A stretch of DNA of 64,000 bases from Clostridiaceae bacterium (GTDB lineage: Bacteria > Bacillota > Clostridia > Lachnospirales > Lachnospiraceae), in assembly GCA_009911305.1 (NCBI GenBank), contig QXXC01000007.1, forward strand, positions 62,001 through 126,000. The letters are read 5' to 3'. A program made the position numbers and the translations under genes. This document shows, in pieces, positions 34,038-43,506 of the stretch. How positions within the stretch are numbered: position 1 is the first letter of the stretch; every line of letters begins with the position of its first letter. The notes below the pieces were generated by a model. That model was given only the letters and a program-made list of their open reading frames with translations, was not told where the DNA came from and did not search any database.

Positions 34038-34982
34038 ATGACAGAACATAAAGCGGAAAACGCTGCGCCTGCTGATGCAACAGGCATTCCGGCAGAAACG
34101 ATGGAGGATTATGCCGCAGAGCTGGAAGCTTCCTTTAAAAAGGTAAAGGAAGGGGACATCCTGACCGGAACCGTGGTCGGCGTGACGGATACGCAGGTGC
34201 TTCTGGATCTGAAATATTATGCGGAAGGTGTGATTGACAAGGAGAATCTGAGCAATGATCCGGATTTTAATATGAAGGAGGAGATCCATCCGGGAGATGA
34301 GATCACGGCCACGGTGCTGAGGCTTGACGACGGCGAGGGGAATCTGGTGCTTTCGAGGAAGGAGGCAAATGACAGGATGGCCTGGGAGCGCCTGCGGGAA
34401 ATGCTGGAGGCCAGGACGATCGTTTTGGTAAAGGTGTCGGGCGTGGTAAACGGCGGCGTGATTGCGAAGCTGGAGGGTGTCCGGGGATTTATTCCTGCCT
34501 CCCGCCTGGACGCCTCGTATGTGGAGGATCTGAATGAATGGCTGGGAAAGACCGTGGAGGCCACCGTGATTACCGCGGACGAGGAGACGGGGCGGCTGGT
34601 GCTTTCCGGCAGGGAGGCGGCCAGGGAGAAGGCCCTTGCGGAGAAGAATCAGCGCATCGCCAGATGCGAGGTTGGCGCGGTGATGGATGGGACCGTGGAG
34701 ACGATCAAGCCATACGGCGCGTTTATCAGCCTGGAAAACGGACTGTCAGGCCTGGTCCATGTTTCACAGATCAGCAGGAACCGGATCAGGCATCCGGCCG
34801 CGGTTCTGAAAGAGGGGCAGCGCGTGACTGTGAAGATTATTTCCACGGAGAATCATAAGATAAGTCTGAGCATGAAGGCTGTGGAGCCGGATGAAGCGCC
34901 TGAGGAGGATGTGTTTGATTACCAGGGCGGCGGGGAGGCCACGACAGGCTTCGGCGAACTTTTGAAGGGAATTAAACTGTAG
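34038..34982 (+). CDS. S1 RNA-binding domain protein (ribosomal protein S1-like)
   Basis: 314 residues with three S1 domains, starting near residues 38 (VKEGDILTGTVVGV), 122 (TIVLVKVSGVVNGG) and 211 (GAVMDGTVETIKPYGAF). The last has the typical GLVHVSQIS end. Gram-positive S1 homologues of this size bind RNA and may associate with the ribosome. A perfect AAAGGAGGT lies 7 bases before the ATG at 34038; the open frame upstream is not used. The acidic C-terminal tail (EEDVFDYQ) is common in the family. Confidence 0.87.
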   Translation: MTEHKAENAAPADATGIPAETMEDYAAELEASFKKVKEGDILTGTVVGVTDTQVLLDLKYYAEGVIDKENLSNDPDFNMKEEIHPGDEITATVLRLDDGEGNLVLSRKEANDRMAWERLREMLEARTIVLVKVSGVVNGGVIAKLEGVRGFIPASRLDASYVEDLNEWLGKTVEATVITADEETGRLVLSGREAAREKALAEKNQRIARCEVGAVMDGTVETIKPYGAFISLENGLSGLVHVSQISRNRIRHPAAVLKEGQRVTVKIISTENHKISLSMKAVEPDEAPEEDVFDYQGGGEATTGFGELLKGIKL

Positions 34983-35047
34983 CGGACAGCGGGTTGAGGC
35001 GGTCTTAAGCTGCTGCTGCGAACAGGCTTAGAAGGAGAGGGAAGGAC

Positions 35048-35803
35048 TTGAATATCCCCAAATCATATGATCAGCTTGATCAGTGGACGACGATTATGTT
35101 TTTGTATAATTCGGCTCTGAAGGCGATCAATACGAAGATTGAGATTATGAACAATGAATTTGTCCATATCTATCATTATAACCCGATTGAGCATATCAAA
35201 TCGAGGCTGAAGTCGCCGGACAGCATTGTGAAGAAGCTGAAACGGCACGGGCGCGAGGTTTCGATTGCGAATATGATTGAGTATCTGAGCGACATTGCCG
35301 GAATCCGGATTATCTGTTCCTTTACCTCGGATATTTATCTGATTGCGGATATGATTTCGCGCCAGGCGGATATTACGGTGCTGAATATTAAGGATTATAT
35401 TAAGAATCCGAAGCCAAACGGGTATAAGAGCTACCATATGGTGGTTACGATTCCGATCTATCTGAGCGAGGGGCCGGTGGAGACGAAGGTCGAGATACAG
35501 ATTCGGACGATCGCAATGGATTTCTGGGCCAGCCTGGAGCATAAGATTTATTATAAATTTGAGGGAAACGCCCCCAGAAGCCTGGAGGTGGAGCTGAAGG
35601 TCTGCGCGGAGATCGTGGATATGCTGGACGGGAAGATGTTCTCGCTGAATGAATCGATTATGAAGATCAGCGGTGATCAGCCGGAACCGGAGAACCGGGC
35701 AGACGAAAAGCGGCCGGATATATGGACAGGGCTTTTGACCGGAGAGACGCAGGAAAAAAGCCTGAGAGAGGCCGCGAAAGAGCAGGATGCGGATGGCATT
35801 TAA
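35048..35803 (+). CDS. Small alarmone synthetase (GTP pyrophosphokinase, RelQ/YjbM-like)
   Basis: 251 residues, TTG start preceded by GAAGGAGAGGGAAGG. RelA/SpoT synthetase motifs are seen: HIKSRLKSPDSIVKK near 49-63, DIAGIRIICSF near 82-92, GYKSYHMVV near 124-132 and VEIQIRTIAMDFWASLEHKIYYK in adjacent pieces near 143-165. No hydrolase, TGS or ACT domain is present, so it makes but does not degrade (p)ppGpp-type alarmones. The last 17 bases overlap the GDPD gene. Confidence 0.88.
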   Translation: MNIPKSYDQLDQWTTIMFLYNSALKAINTKIEIMNNEFVHIYHYNPIEHIKSRLKSPDSIVKKLKRHGREVSIANMIEYLSDIAGIRIICSFTSDIYLIADMISRQADITVLNIKDYIKNPKPNGYKSYHMVVTIPIYLSEGPVETKVEIQIRTIAMDFWASLEHKIYYKFEGNAPRSLEVELKVCAEIVDMLDGKMFSLNESIMKISGDQPEPENRADEKRPDIWTGLLTGETQEKSLREAAKEQDADGI

Positions 35804-37613
35804 GCGGCGTTTGAGGGAGACAGGGCAGATTGTGCGTGTGAACGGCCGGAGTATTGTTCTCTTTGAGGCTGCTTACAGGCTGCTTGCGCTGCCGCTTTTT
35901 TTGCGGATAGCGGATGCGCTGATGCGTTTTTCCCTGAATGCCTCCGGGTACAGCTATGTGACAGTGAATAATCTGGGGAGCTTTCTTGCAAAACCGGCGA
36001 CGATCGCATCGCTGTGTACGGCGGCGGCGCTTTTGCTGCTGGGCGTTATGCTGGAGGCAGGATGCCTGGTGACGGCGTTTCAGGCGGCGGCGCGGGCCAG
36101 GCGGATGAGCGCGCTTTCGATTTTCCTGGGGGGCCTGTCGAAGACGGCGGAGGAGGTGAGGCGCGGGAGCTGGCCCTGGTTTCTGGTCGCCGCGGTCCAT
36201 AGCTGCCTGATCCACCTGTTTTTGCTCTACAGGCTTTTGTGCCATGTAAAGCCTGTGAGATTTATTCTTACGGCCCTCATGTCGGAGCGCTGGGGATGGC
36301 CTGCCGCTGCCTGTGTGACGGCGCTGTTTGCTGCCACAGCGCTTCCCACGGCTTTTGTGGGGTTTGGCTGTATGGTGGAACGCCGATCCTTTAAGGGCAG
36401 CTTAAGGCGCAGCCTGGAGCTTTTGAGGGGGAACTATGTGCAGACAGCGCTGGTTTTGTCGCTCTGCAATGTCCTTGTGATCGCGGCGGCGGTCTTTTTG
36501 TATCTGGCGGCGGTGGTTCTGACAGCCGTGTTTGCAGTCCGTTTTCTGGATCAGAGAATGGAGCTGGCGCTGCTTTTGGAGGCCAGGGACCGCATTGAAT
36601 TTGTCCTCATCTTTGCAGCCGGGATCGCGCTTTCGGCCGTGCATTATGGAGCGCTGACCGTGCTGTATGTATATTTCGGCGGGAAACAGGAGGGGAGCGC
36701 GTTTGGCGCTCTGGATTCTGCCGGTCCGAGGACGGCCCGGGGGCGGCTTTTGACAAGGCGGAATGTACTGGCGCTTTTGTCGCTTCTGACAGCCCTCAGC
36801 GCGGTGAGCGTGGCGGATGCGGCCAGGAATGGGGGCGTAGGCGAGGATTGGCTTTCTGAGGTACAGATTACGGCGCACCGGGGGAGCTCATCCTCGGCTC
36901 CGGAAAATACGCTGCCTGCGCTGGAGGCGGCCATTGAGGAGATGGCCGATTTTGCGGAGATTGACGTTCAGGAGACGCTGGACGGCCATCTGATTTTATT
37001 TCATGACAGGACGTTAGAGCGTATGGCCGGGGATTCGCGGGCGGTTGCCTCCATGACGTTTGAGGAGCTGTCGCAGGTGGATGTGGGCTCCTGGTTTTCG
37101 CAGGAGTACGCGGGAACGGCGATCCCCACGCTTTCGGAGGCGCTTGAGACAGCCCGGGGGCGGCTGAAGCTGAATATTGAGCTGAAAAATCTGGGAGCGG
37201 CCAGCGATCTTCCGGAAAAGGCGGCGGCCTGTATTCAGAAATCGGGGCTTTCACGTCAGTGTGTGGTTACATCGACAAGCCTTGATTATCTGCGCCGGGT
37301 TAAGAGCGCCGCGCCGGAATTGTATACCGGATATATTGCCTCCGCGGCGTATGGGGCCTATTATCAGGATGAGGCCGTGGATTTCGTGAGCCTGCTGTCC
37401 GGCTCGGTCAGCCGCAGGCTGGTGGAGGCGGTGCATGAGAGCGGCAAAGAGGTCCATGTCTGGACCGTGAACCGCAAAAGCGAGCTGGAGCGGGTAAGGC
37501 TTCTGGGCGTGGACAATGTGATTACAGATGATCCGATTCTTGCGAGGGAGACGCTTTATGCAGAGGAGAATGCAGAGCATCTTCTGGAGCGGCTTCGGGA
37601 GATGATACGGTGA
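35787..37613 (+). CDS. Membrane-anchored glycerophosphodiester phosphodiesterase
   Basis: 608 residues. The first 350 hold about eight membrane helices (GPDPase membrane-domain type). The C-terminal GDPD domain starts with [20 protein letters not shown] near 364-383, then [20 protein letters not shown] with the metal-binding Glu/Asp/His, and ends with VHVWTVN and DNVITDDP. It hydrolyses glycerophosphodiesters, such as deacylated phospholipids or teichoic-acid-type glycerophosphate, outside the membrane. It overlaps the alarmone synthetase gene by 17 bases. Confidence 0.88.
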   Translation: MRMAFKRRLRETGQIVRVNGRSIVLFEAAYRLLALPLFLRIADALMRFSLNASGYSYVTVNNLGSFLAKPATIASLCTAAALLLLGVMLEAGCLVTAFQAAARARRMSALSIFLGGLSKTAEEVRRGSWPWFLVAAVHSCLIHLFLLYRLLCHVKPVRFILTALMSERWGWPAAACVTALFAATALPTAFVGFGCMVERRSFKGSLRRSLELLRGNYVQTALVLSLCNVLVIAAAVFLYLAAVVLTAVFAVRFLDQRMELALLLEARDRIEFVLIFAAGIALSAVHYGALTVLYVYFGGKQEGSAFGALDSAGPRTARGRLLTRRNVLALLSLLTALSAVSVADAARNGGVGEDWLSEVQITAHRGSSSSAPENTLPALEAAIEEMADFAEIDVQETLDGHLILFHDRTLERMAGDSRAVASMTFEELSQVDVGSWFSQEYAGTAIPTLSEALETARGRLKLNIELKNLGAASDLPEKAAACIQKSGLSRQCVVTSTSLDYLRRVKSAAPELYTGYIASAAYGAYYQDEAVDFVSLLSGSVSRRLVEAVHESGKEVHVWTVNRKSELERVRLLGVDNVITDDPILARETLYAEENAEHLLERLREMIR

Positions 37614-37629
37614 GTGGAGGAAAATGAAG

Positions 37630-38091
37630 ATGAGAATGGTGTTGCAGCGTGTGTCCCGGGCCAGCGTGGCAGTGGACGGGGATGTGATTGGGGCGATTGA
37701 TCAGGGATTTATGGTGCTCCTGGGCGTGTGTGAGAGCGATACGGAGGAGATCGCGGACAAAATGGTGGATAAGCTGTGCAGGCTGAGGATTTTTGAGGAT
37801 GAGAACGGCAAGACAAACCGGTCCCTGGCCGATGTGGGCGGGGCGCTTCTGGTGGTGAGCCAGTTTACGCTCTATGCGGACTGCAGCCAGGGCAACCGCC
37901 CCGGCTTTCTGGGAGCCGGGAGCCCGGAGTTTGCGAACCGCATGTATGAATATGTGCTGAAACGGTGCGGCCAGTATGTGGAAAAGGTGGAGCACGGCCG
38001 GTTCGGAGCGGACATGAAGGTGGAGCTCGAAAACGACGGGCCGTTTACCCTTGTGCTGGACAGCGATACGCTGGTGAAGAAGAAAAAATGA
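37630..38091 (+). CDS. dtd: D-aminoacyl-tRNA deacylase
   Basis: 153 residues. [15 protein letters not shown] at the N-terminus, SQFTLYAD near 80-87, and the C-terminal [11 protein letters not shown] are family signatures; the GNRPGF segment holds the usual active-site loop. It removes D-amino acids from mischarged tRNA. The ATG at 37630 is preferred to that at 37624 because GGAGG is 9 bases away rather than 3. It lies in a + strand run of housekeeping genes. Confidence 0.93.
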   Translation: MRMVLQRVSRASVAVDGDVIGAIDQGFMVLLGVCESDTEEIADKMVDKLCRLRIFEDENGKTNRSLADVGGALLVVSQFTLYADCSQGNRPGFLGAGSPEFANRMYEYVLKRCGQYVEKVEHGRFGADMKVELENDGPFTLVLDSDTLVKKKK

Positions 38092-38125
38092 TAGGAAACA
38101 GAAAGGATAAAGGTGCAGGATTAAA

Positions 38126-39520
38126 ATGGAAGAGACGGTAAAAGAACTGGAGAAACGGCTGACATGGAAGTTTCCGACGATTGCGAAACAGTCGCCGGAG
38201 CAGAAGGAGGAGGCGTTCGCCTACTGCGAGGGATACAAGGCGTTTTTGAATGCGGCGAAGACGGAGCGGGAATTTACGGCGCGGGCGGCGGAGCTTTTAA
38301 AGCGTTCGGGTTATGCGGAATGGACGCCGGGGCGCGCGTACGCACCGGGGGATAAGGTGTATGCTGTCAACCGCAAAAAGGCGCTGATTATGACCACATT
38401 CGGAACGCGTCCTCTGGAGGACGGCCTGAGGCTGAACGCGGCGCATATCGATTCCCCGCGCCTTGATTTGAAGCCGAACCCGCTGTATGAAAAGTCGGAG
38501 ATGGCGTATTTTAAGACGCATTATTACGGCGGTATCCGCAAATACCAGTGGGTGGCGCTTCCGCTGGCGCTGCACGGCGTTGTGATAAAGGCGGACGGGG
38601 AGACGGTTGAAATCTCGGTCGGCGAGAAGGAGGGGGATCCGGTTTTCTGCGCAACGGATCTTCTGCCGCATCTGTCTGCGGATCAGAATGAGCGCAAGCT
38701 CAAGGATGGAATCAAGGGTGAGGAGTTAAATATCCTGCTCGGCTCCCTGCCGTTTGAATGCGGGGATGAGGAGATCAAGGAGGCGGTGAAGCTTCAGATC
38801 CTGGCTCTTTTGCATGAGACGTACGGGATCACGGAAAAGGATTTCCTGCGCGCGGAGATTGAGCTGGTTCCGGCCGCAAAGGCAGTGGATGTGGGCCTGG
38901 ACCGCAGCATGGTAGGCGCTTACGGGCAGGACGACCGTGTGTGCGCCTATACGGCCATGACGGCAGAGATTGACACGAAGAATCCGGAGTATACGACTGT
39001 CACCATATTTGCGGACAAGGAGGAGATCGGCTCTGTGGGAAATACGGGGCTTAATTCCAATTTCCTGCTGCATTATGTGATGGATCTGGCGGCCGCGGCG
39101 GGGGCCGATTACCGGCGGGTTCTGGAGCGCTCGCTCTGCCTGTCCTCGGATGTAAACGCGGCGTTTGATCCGACTTTCCCGCAGGTGTATGAGGAGAAGA
39201 ATGCCTGCTATCTGGGAAAGGGCTGTGTACTGACCAAATATACGGGTGCGAGAGGAAAATCGGGCAGCAGCGACGCCAGCGCGGAGACGATGGCCAGGGT
39301 GATTGAGCGGATGGACGCAGAGGGCGTGTACTGGCAGATCGGGGAGCTCGGCGCGGTGGACGCGGGAGGCGGCGGAACCGTGGCGCTCTATGTGGCGGGC
39401 CTGAATGTGGATGTGGTGGATCTGGGCGTGCCGATCCTGTCCATGCATTCGCCGTTTGAGGTGGCGTCCAAGATGGACATTTATCATACATACCGGGCGT
39501 TTCTGGCATTTTATAAATAA
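38126..39520 (+). CDS. M18-family aminopeptidase
   Basis: 464 residues, the usual size. Co-catalytic metal motifs are AHIDSPRLDLKPNP near 107-120, ADKEEIGSVG near 294-303, SSDVNAAFDPT near 342-352 and the final MHSPFEVASKMD near 440-452. M18 enzymes are cytoplasmic zinc aminopeptidases, often favouring acidic residues. GC-rich codon use is like its neighbours. Confidence 0.93.
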   Translation: MEETVKELEKRLTWKFPTIAKQSPEQKEEAFAYCEGYKAFLNAAKTEREFTARAAELLKRSGYAEWTPGRAYAPGDKVYAVNRKKALIMTTFGTRPLEDGLRLNAAHIDSPRLDLKPNPLYEKSEMAYFKTHYYGGIRKYQWVALPLALHGVVIKADGETVEISVGEKEGDPVFCATDLLPHLSADQNERKLKDGIKGEELNILLGSLPFECGDEEIKEAVKLQILALLHETYGITEKDFLRAEIELVPAAKAVDVGLDRSMVGAYGQDDRVCAYTAMTAEIDTKNPEYTTVTIFADKEEIGSVGNTGLNSNFLLHYVMDLAAAAGADYRRVLERSLCLSSDVNAAFDPTFPQVYEEKNACYLGKGCVLTKYTGARGKSGSSDASAETMARVIERMDAEGVYWQIGELGAVDAGGGGTVALYVAGLNVDVVDLGVPILSMHSPFEVASKMDIYHTYRAFLAFYK

Positions 39521-39523
39521 AGG

Positions 39524-39546
39524 GCCGTTCCGGCTGTCTGAACGGC
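39524..39546 (+). repeat. Hairpin between aminopeptidase and lipoprotein genes
   Basis: GCCGTTC pairs with GAACGGC around CGGCTGTCT. It shares the 14-base core GGCTGTCTGAACGG with the hairpin at 23040-23069. It may end the aminopeptidase transcript, but lacks a T run. Confidence 0.6.
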
Positions 39547-39599
39547 TGCGAATGTTAGCCCCGGTCCGGCCGGGGCGGAAAGAAAGAGGATTTTATGAT

Positions 39600-40757
39600 A
39601 TGCGAAAATTTGTAAAAGCCGGGCTCTGCGGCCTGGCGGCGGCGGTGCTGGTGTGCGGAGGCTGCTCTGCCAAAACGGAACAGGATCCTTCGTCACAGGA
39701 GACGGACGCGCAGGCAGGCTCCGGGGAGGCAGGCAGCGAGGCGGGCGGAGCGCAGGATGGCGCGGCGCCGGCAGAGGAGGGCGCGACAGAGGAGTATATC
39801 GCTGAGGGAAGCATTACGCTGGGCGAGTATAAGGGAATCCCGGTCACGGTCATGAAGGCGGAGGTGACGGAGGAGGAGATCGATCAGGTAATCGACAATT
39901 ATCTGAACAGCAGCGCTACGTATGAGGAATCGGATGAGGCGGCCGTGCTGGGCGATACGGTGAATATTGACTATAAGGGACTGATGGACGGCACAGCCTT
40001 TGACCGGGGATCCGATACAAATTTTGATCTGCTCCTGGGTTCCGGGCGTTTTATCGACGGCTTTGAGGACGGCCTGGTGGGCGTGAAAAAGGGAGAAAAG
40101 CGGGACTTAAACTTACGTTTTCCGGAGCCATACCTCAATAATCCGGATATGGCGGGGCGCGAGGTCGTATTTGAGGTGACCGTGAATGCGGTGAAGAAGC
40201 GTATCGTGCCGGAGCTTACGGACGAATTTGTGGCCGCTTCTTTTCCGGAGGATAAAACTGTGGAGGGCCTGCGCAAATCGCTGCGTGAGATGCTGCTGTC
40301 TCAGAAGCAGTCGCAGATCGAAAACAGCCGGGACTCACAGCTTTTGGAGGAGGCGATGCAGCGATCGGAGATCGTGTGCGCCACGGATCAGGTGAATGAG
40401 GCTCTGGAGCTTCAGGTTGACAGCGTGACCAGAATGGCGGCAGGCTATGGATATGATTTGGCGTCCTATGCAGGACTGATGGGCATGGACGAGGCGGGCC
40501 TGCGCGCAGAGCTTAAGCAGGCGGCCGTTTACATGGTAAAGCAGGAGATGACGCTGGATGCTATTGCAGAGGCGGAGGGCATTGCGGTCAGCCAGGAAGA
40601 TAAGGAAGCGCTGGCAAAAGAGTATGGCTATGAGAGCCTGTCCGCTCTTTTGGAGAGCCAGGGTGTGACGGAGGAGCTGGTTGAGGATACGGTGAAAAAA
40701 CAGAAGGCGCTGCGCGTCCTTTCCGACAATGCGCAGGTAACAGAAGAGGCGCAGTAG
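39600..40757 (+). CDS. Trigger-factor-like peptidyl-prolyl isomerase lipoprotein
   Basis: 385 residues from the ATG at 39600. A lipoprotein signal (AAAVLVCGGCSA, Cys near 22) is followed by an Ala/Glu/Gly-rich linker. An FKBP-type domain lies at about 110-205 (GDTVNIDYKGLMDGTAFDRG, FIDGFEDGLVGVKKGEK). A trigger-factor-C-like helical region follows (about 205-385). It probably helps fold exported proteins at the outer face of the membrane. The frame is open upstream into the aminopeptidase gene, but only this start gives a signal peptide. The stop overlaps the recQ GTG by one base. Confidence 0.87.
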   Translation: MRKFVKAGLCGLAAAVLVCGGCSAKTEQDPSSQETDAQAGSGEAGSEAGGAQDGAAPAEEGATEEYIAEGSITLGEYKGIPVTVMKAEVTEEEIDQVIDNYLNSSATYEESDEAAVLGDTVNIDYKGLMDGTAFDRGSDTNFDLLLGSGRFIDGFEDGLVGVKKGEKRDLNLRFPEPYLNNPDMAGREVVFEVTVNAVKKRIVPELTDEFVAASFPEDKTVEGLRKSLREMLLSQKQSQIENSRDSQLLEEAMQRSEIVCATDQVNEALELQVDSVTRMAAGYGYDLASYAGLMGMDEAGLRAELKQAAVYMVKQEMTLDAIAEAEGIAVSQEDKEALAKEYGYESLSALLESQGVTEELVEDTVKKQKALRVLSDNAQVTEEAQ

Positions 40758-42604
40758 TGGATAAATATGAAATTTTAAAGAAATATTTTGGGTACGACGC
40801 CTTCCGCGACGCTCAGGAGACGCTGATTGATCAGATTCTGGAGGGACGGGACACGCTGGGCATTATGCCCACTGGCGCGGGAAAATCCCTGTGTTACCAG
40901 ATCCCGGCGCTGATGCTGGACGGTATTACCCTGGTGATTTCGCCTCTGATCTCGCTGATGAAGGATCAGGTGGGGAGCTTAAACCAGGCAGGGATTCACG
41001 CAGCGTATCTGAACAGTTCCCTGACAGCCGGGCAGTATTATAAGGCGCTCGGCTTCGCGCGCGAGGGGCGTTACCCGATTATTTATGTCGCGCCGGAACG
41101 CCTTTTGACCGGGGAATTCATGGATTTCGCCCTGAACAGCCGGATTGCAATGGTGGCCGTGGACGAGGCGCACTGCGTATCACAGTGGGGCCAGGATTTC
41201 AGGCCGAGCTATTTAAAAATCACGGAATTTATCGAACGGCTGCCAAAGCGTCCGATCGTGAGCGCCTTTACGGCCACGGCGACGAAGGAGGTCAGGGACG
41301 ATATGATCGATATCCTGATGCTCCGGGATCCCATGGTCCTGACCACCGGATTTGACAGGGGAAACTTATATTTCGGCGTGATGTCCGTAAAGGATCGCTA
41401 CGGGGCGATACGGAATTATCTGGAAATGCACCGGGGCGAGAGCGGGATCATTTACTGCCTGACCAGAAAGCATGTGGAGGACGTCTGCGCGCGGCTTATA
41501 AGGGACGGTTTTCCGGTGACAAGATACCATGCCGGTTTAAGCGATGCGGAGAGAAGGAAAAATCAGGATGATTTTATCTATGACCGAGCGCCGGTGATTG
41601 TGGCCACCTCCGCGTTCGGCATGGGGATCGACAAATCGAATGTGAGGTATGTGCTTCATTACGGCATGCCGAAGAATATCGAGTCGTATTATCAGGAGGC
41701 CGGAAGGGCGGGGCGCGACGGGGAGCCTGCGGAGTGTATTTTGTATTACAGCGGCCAGGATGTGATCACAAATCAGCTTTTTATTGATCACAATCAGGAT
41801 AATCAGGAGCTGGACGCCGCGACCAGGGCGCTGGTGACGGAGCGCGACAGGGAACGTCTGAGAAGGATGACCTTTTACTGCTTTACGAATGAGTGCCTGC
41901 GGGATTATATTCTGAAATATTTCGGGGAATATGGGAGTAATTACTGCGGGAACTGTTCAAACTGCCTGACGCAGTTTGAGGAGACGGATGTGACGGAGAT
42001 TGCGCGGGCGCTGATTGACTGCGTGGAGAGCAGCCGGCAGAGATATGGAACCACTGTGATTGTGGATACAGTCCGCGGGGCGAACACGGCTAAGATCCAG
42101 AACTACCGGATGAATGAGAATCCCCGGTACGGGGCGCTTAAGGAGATTCCCGTGTACCGGATCCGGCAGGTGTTAAACTTTCTGCAGATGCAGGAATATC
42201 TGGCGGTCACAGCAGACGAGTATGCGATTGTAAAACTGACTGCGAAATCCGGGGAGGCGTTTCAGGAGGGGCCGATCGTCATGAAGCTCGCAAAGGAGGC
42301 GCAGAGGCCGCCGAAGGAGCAGTCAAAGAGCGGGAAGAGCAAAAAGGCCCAGCCCGGCCGGGAGAGCTTTACCGAGAAGGAGGAGAGCCTGTTTGAGAAG
42401 CTCCGCGCTGTGCGGACCGAGATCGCAAAAAGGGAACAGGTTCCGCCGTATATCGTGTTCTCAGACAGGACGCTGATCCATATGTGCATCGTAAAGCCGA
42501 CGACGAAGCAGGAGATGCTCAACGTGTCAGGGGTGGGGGAATTTAAGTATAATAAGTACGGGGAGAGCTTTCTGATGTGCGTCAAGGAGGAGACAGAGGG
42601 CTGA
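40757..42604 (+). CDS. recQ: ATP-dependent DNA helicase RecQ
   Basis: 615 residues with a GTG start overlapping the upstream TAG. Helicase motifs: TGAGKSLCYQIPAL (Walker A), DEAHCVSQWGQDFRPSY (motif II plus aromatic-rich loop, Gln where E. coli has His), AFTATAT, and QEAGRAGRDGEP. Zinc-binding Cys cluster follows (CGNCSNC near 397-403), then the RQC region and a C-terminal HRDC-like domain (EKLRAVRTEIAKREQVPPY). It unwinds DNA 3'-5' in recombination and repair. Confidence 0.95.
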   Translation: MDKYEILKKYFGYDAFRDAQETLIDQILEGRDTLGIMPTGAGKSLCYQIPALMLDGITLVISPLISLMKDQVGSLNQAGIHAAYLNSSLTAGQYYKALGFAREGRYPIIYVAPERLLTGEFMDFALNSRIAMVAVDEAHCVSQWGQDFRPSYLKITEFIERLPKRPIVSAFTATATKEVRDDMIDILMLRDPMVLTTGFDRGNLYFGVMSVKDRYGAIRNYLEMHRGESGIIYCLTRKHVEDVCARLIRDGFPVTRYHAGLSDAERRKNQDDFIYDRAPVIVATSAFGMGIDKSNVRYVLHYGMPKNIESYYQEAGRAGRDGEPAECILYYSGQDVITNQLFIDHNQDNQELDAATRALVTERDRERLRRMTFYCFTNECLRDYILKYFGEYGSNYCGNCSNCLTQFEETDVTEIARALIDCVESSRQRYGTTVIVDTVRGANTAKIQNYRMNENPRYGALKEIPVYRIRQVLNFLQMQEYLAVTADEYAIVKLTAKSGEAFQEGPIVMKLAKEAQRPPKEQSKSGKSKKAQPGRESFTEKEESLFEKLRAVRTEIAKREQVPPYIVFSDRTLIHMCIVKPTTKQEMLNVSGVGEFKYNKYGESFLMCVKEETEG

Positions 42605-42618
42605 GAGCTTATTTTTCC

Positions 42619-42647
42619 TTGTGGTAATTCCTGTAATTTAGTATAAT
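42619..42647 (+). promoter_or_regulatory. Sigma-A promoter for the TPR-DUF4037-DUF4125 operon
   Basis: TTGTGG, 17-base spacer, TATAAT, about 40 bases before the TPR gene start. Confidence 0.72.
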
Positions 42648-42687
42648 GGAGAAATCGGAGGCTCGTGACGAAAGGAGACGACAGAAC

Positions 42688-43503
42688 ATGGATTTAAATC
42701 AGATATTGGAAGAGCTGGATAAACTGTACGCAGAGGCAAGCCTTGACAAGGCGGAGCTGCGGTTAGGCGAATGGCTCGCTGAGGCAGAGGAGGCCGGGGA
42801 GCAGGGAATCATGCTGGCGCTCTATAATGAGCAGGAGGGCCTTTACCGGACGACCGGGCGCGCGCCGGAGGCGGTAAAGGTTTCAGCAAGGGCGCTTGAA
42901 CTGGTGAGACGTCTGGGCCTTGAGGGCGGGATTCAGCATGCGGCGACGCTGCAGAACGCGGCCACGGCGAACCGGGCGGCGGGCAACGCGGACGAAGCGC
43001 TGGCGATGTTTGAGGAGGCCGCGGCGATGTACGGCAGGCTGGGGAAAGAGGGAAGCTACCAGATGGCCGCGCTCAATAATAATATCAGCCAGATCTATCA
43101 GGAGCGCGAGGAGCACGATACGGCGCTTTCCTATCTGGAGAAAGCTCTTGCCGTGGTTGAGCGCCTGGAAGGAGGCGCGGCAGAGGCTGCCACGACGCGC
43201 ATCAACATGTCCCTGTCCCTGATGGCCTTAGACCGTCTGGAGGAAGCAAAGCAGCGGATTGATGAGGCGATGGAATACTACAGGAGCGAACAGGGGCTTA
43301 AGGATGCGCACTATCCGTCCGCGCTGTCAGCGGCCGGCGAGCTGGCGTTCTGCAACGGAGAGAAAAAGGAGGCGCTGGTCCTCATTAAAGAGGCTCTGGA
43401 TGTGACGCTGCGGATATTCGGAGAGAACGCCGCGAGCGAGATTCTGCGCAGAAATGTGGAGCTGATTGAGGAGAGCATAAAGAGGACGGAGCAGGAAGGC
43501 TGA
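42688..43503 (+). CDS. Tetratricopeptide repeat protein
   Basis: 271 residues from the ATG at 42688 (AAAGGAG about 11 bases upstream). It is built of helical pairs with TPR character, for example GNADEALAMFEEAAAMYGRLG and REEHDTALSYLEKALAVVERL in the middle. No signal or membrane segment is seen, so it is cytoplasmic. It starts an operon with DUF4037 and DUF4125 genes. Its binding partner is unknown; a scaffold role is inferred. Confidence 0.82.
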   Translation: MDLNQILEELDKLYAEASLDKAELRLGEWLAEAEEAGEQGIMLALYNEQEGLYRTTGRAPEAVKVSARALELVRRLGLEGGIQHAATLQNAATANRAAGNADEALAMFEEAAAMYGRLGKEGSYQMAALNNNISQIYQEREEHDTALSYLEKALAVVERLEGGAAEAATTRINMSLSLMALDRLEEAKQRIDEAMEYYRSEQGLKDAHYPSALSAAGELAFCNGEKKEALVLIKEALDVTLRIFGENAASEILRRNVELIEESIKRTEQEG

Positions 43504-43506
43504 CAG

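Noticed and set aside
36868..39509. Several minus-strand open frames opposite GDPD, dtd and the aminopeptidase
   Set aside because: GC-rich third positions of real genes keep the opposite frames open; Pro/Arg/His-rich translations with no domains.
39405..39599. Longer start for the lipoprotein gene inside the aminopeptidase gene
   Set aside because: Only the ATG at 39600 yields a signal peptide with lipobox; the upstream frame is a shadow of the aminopeptidase.
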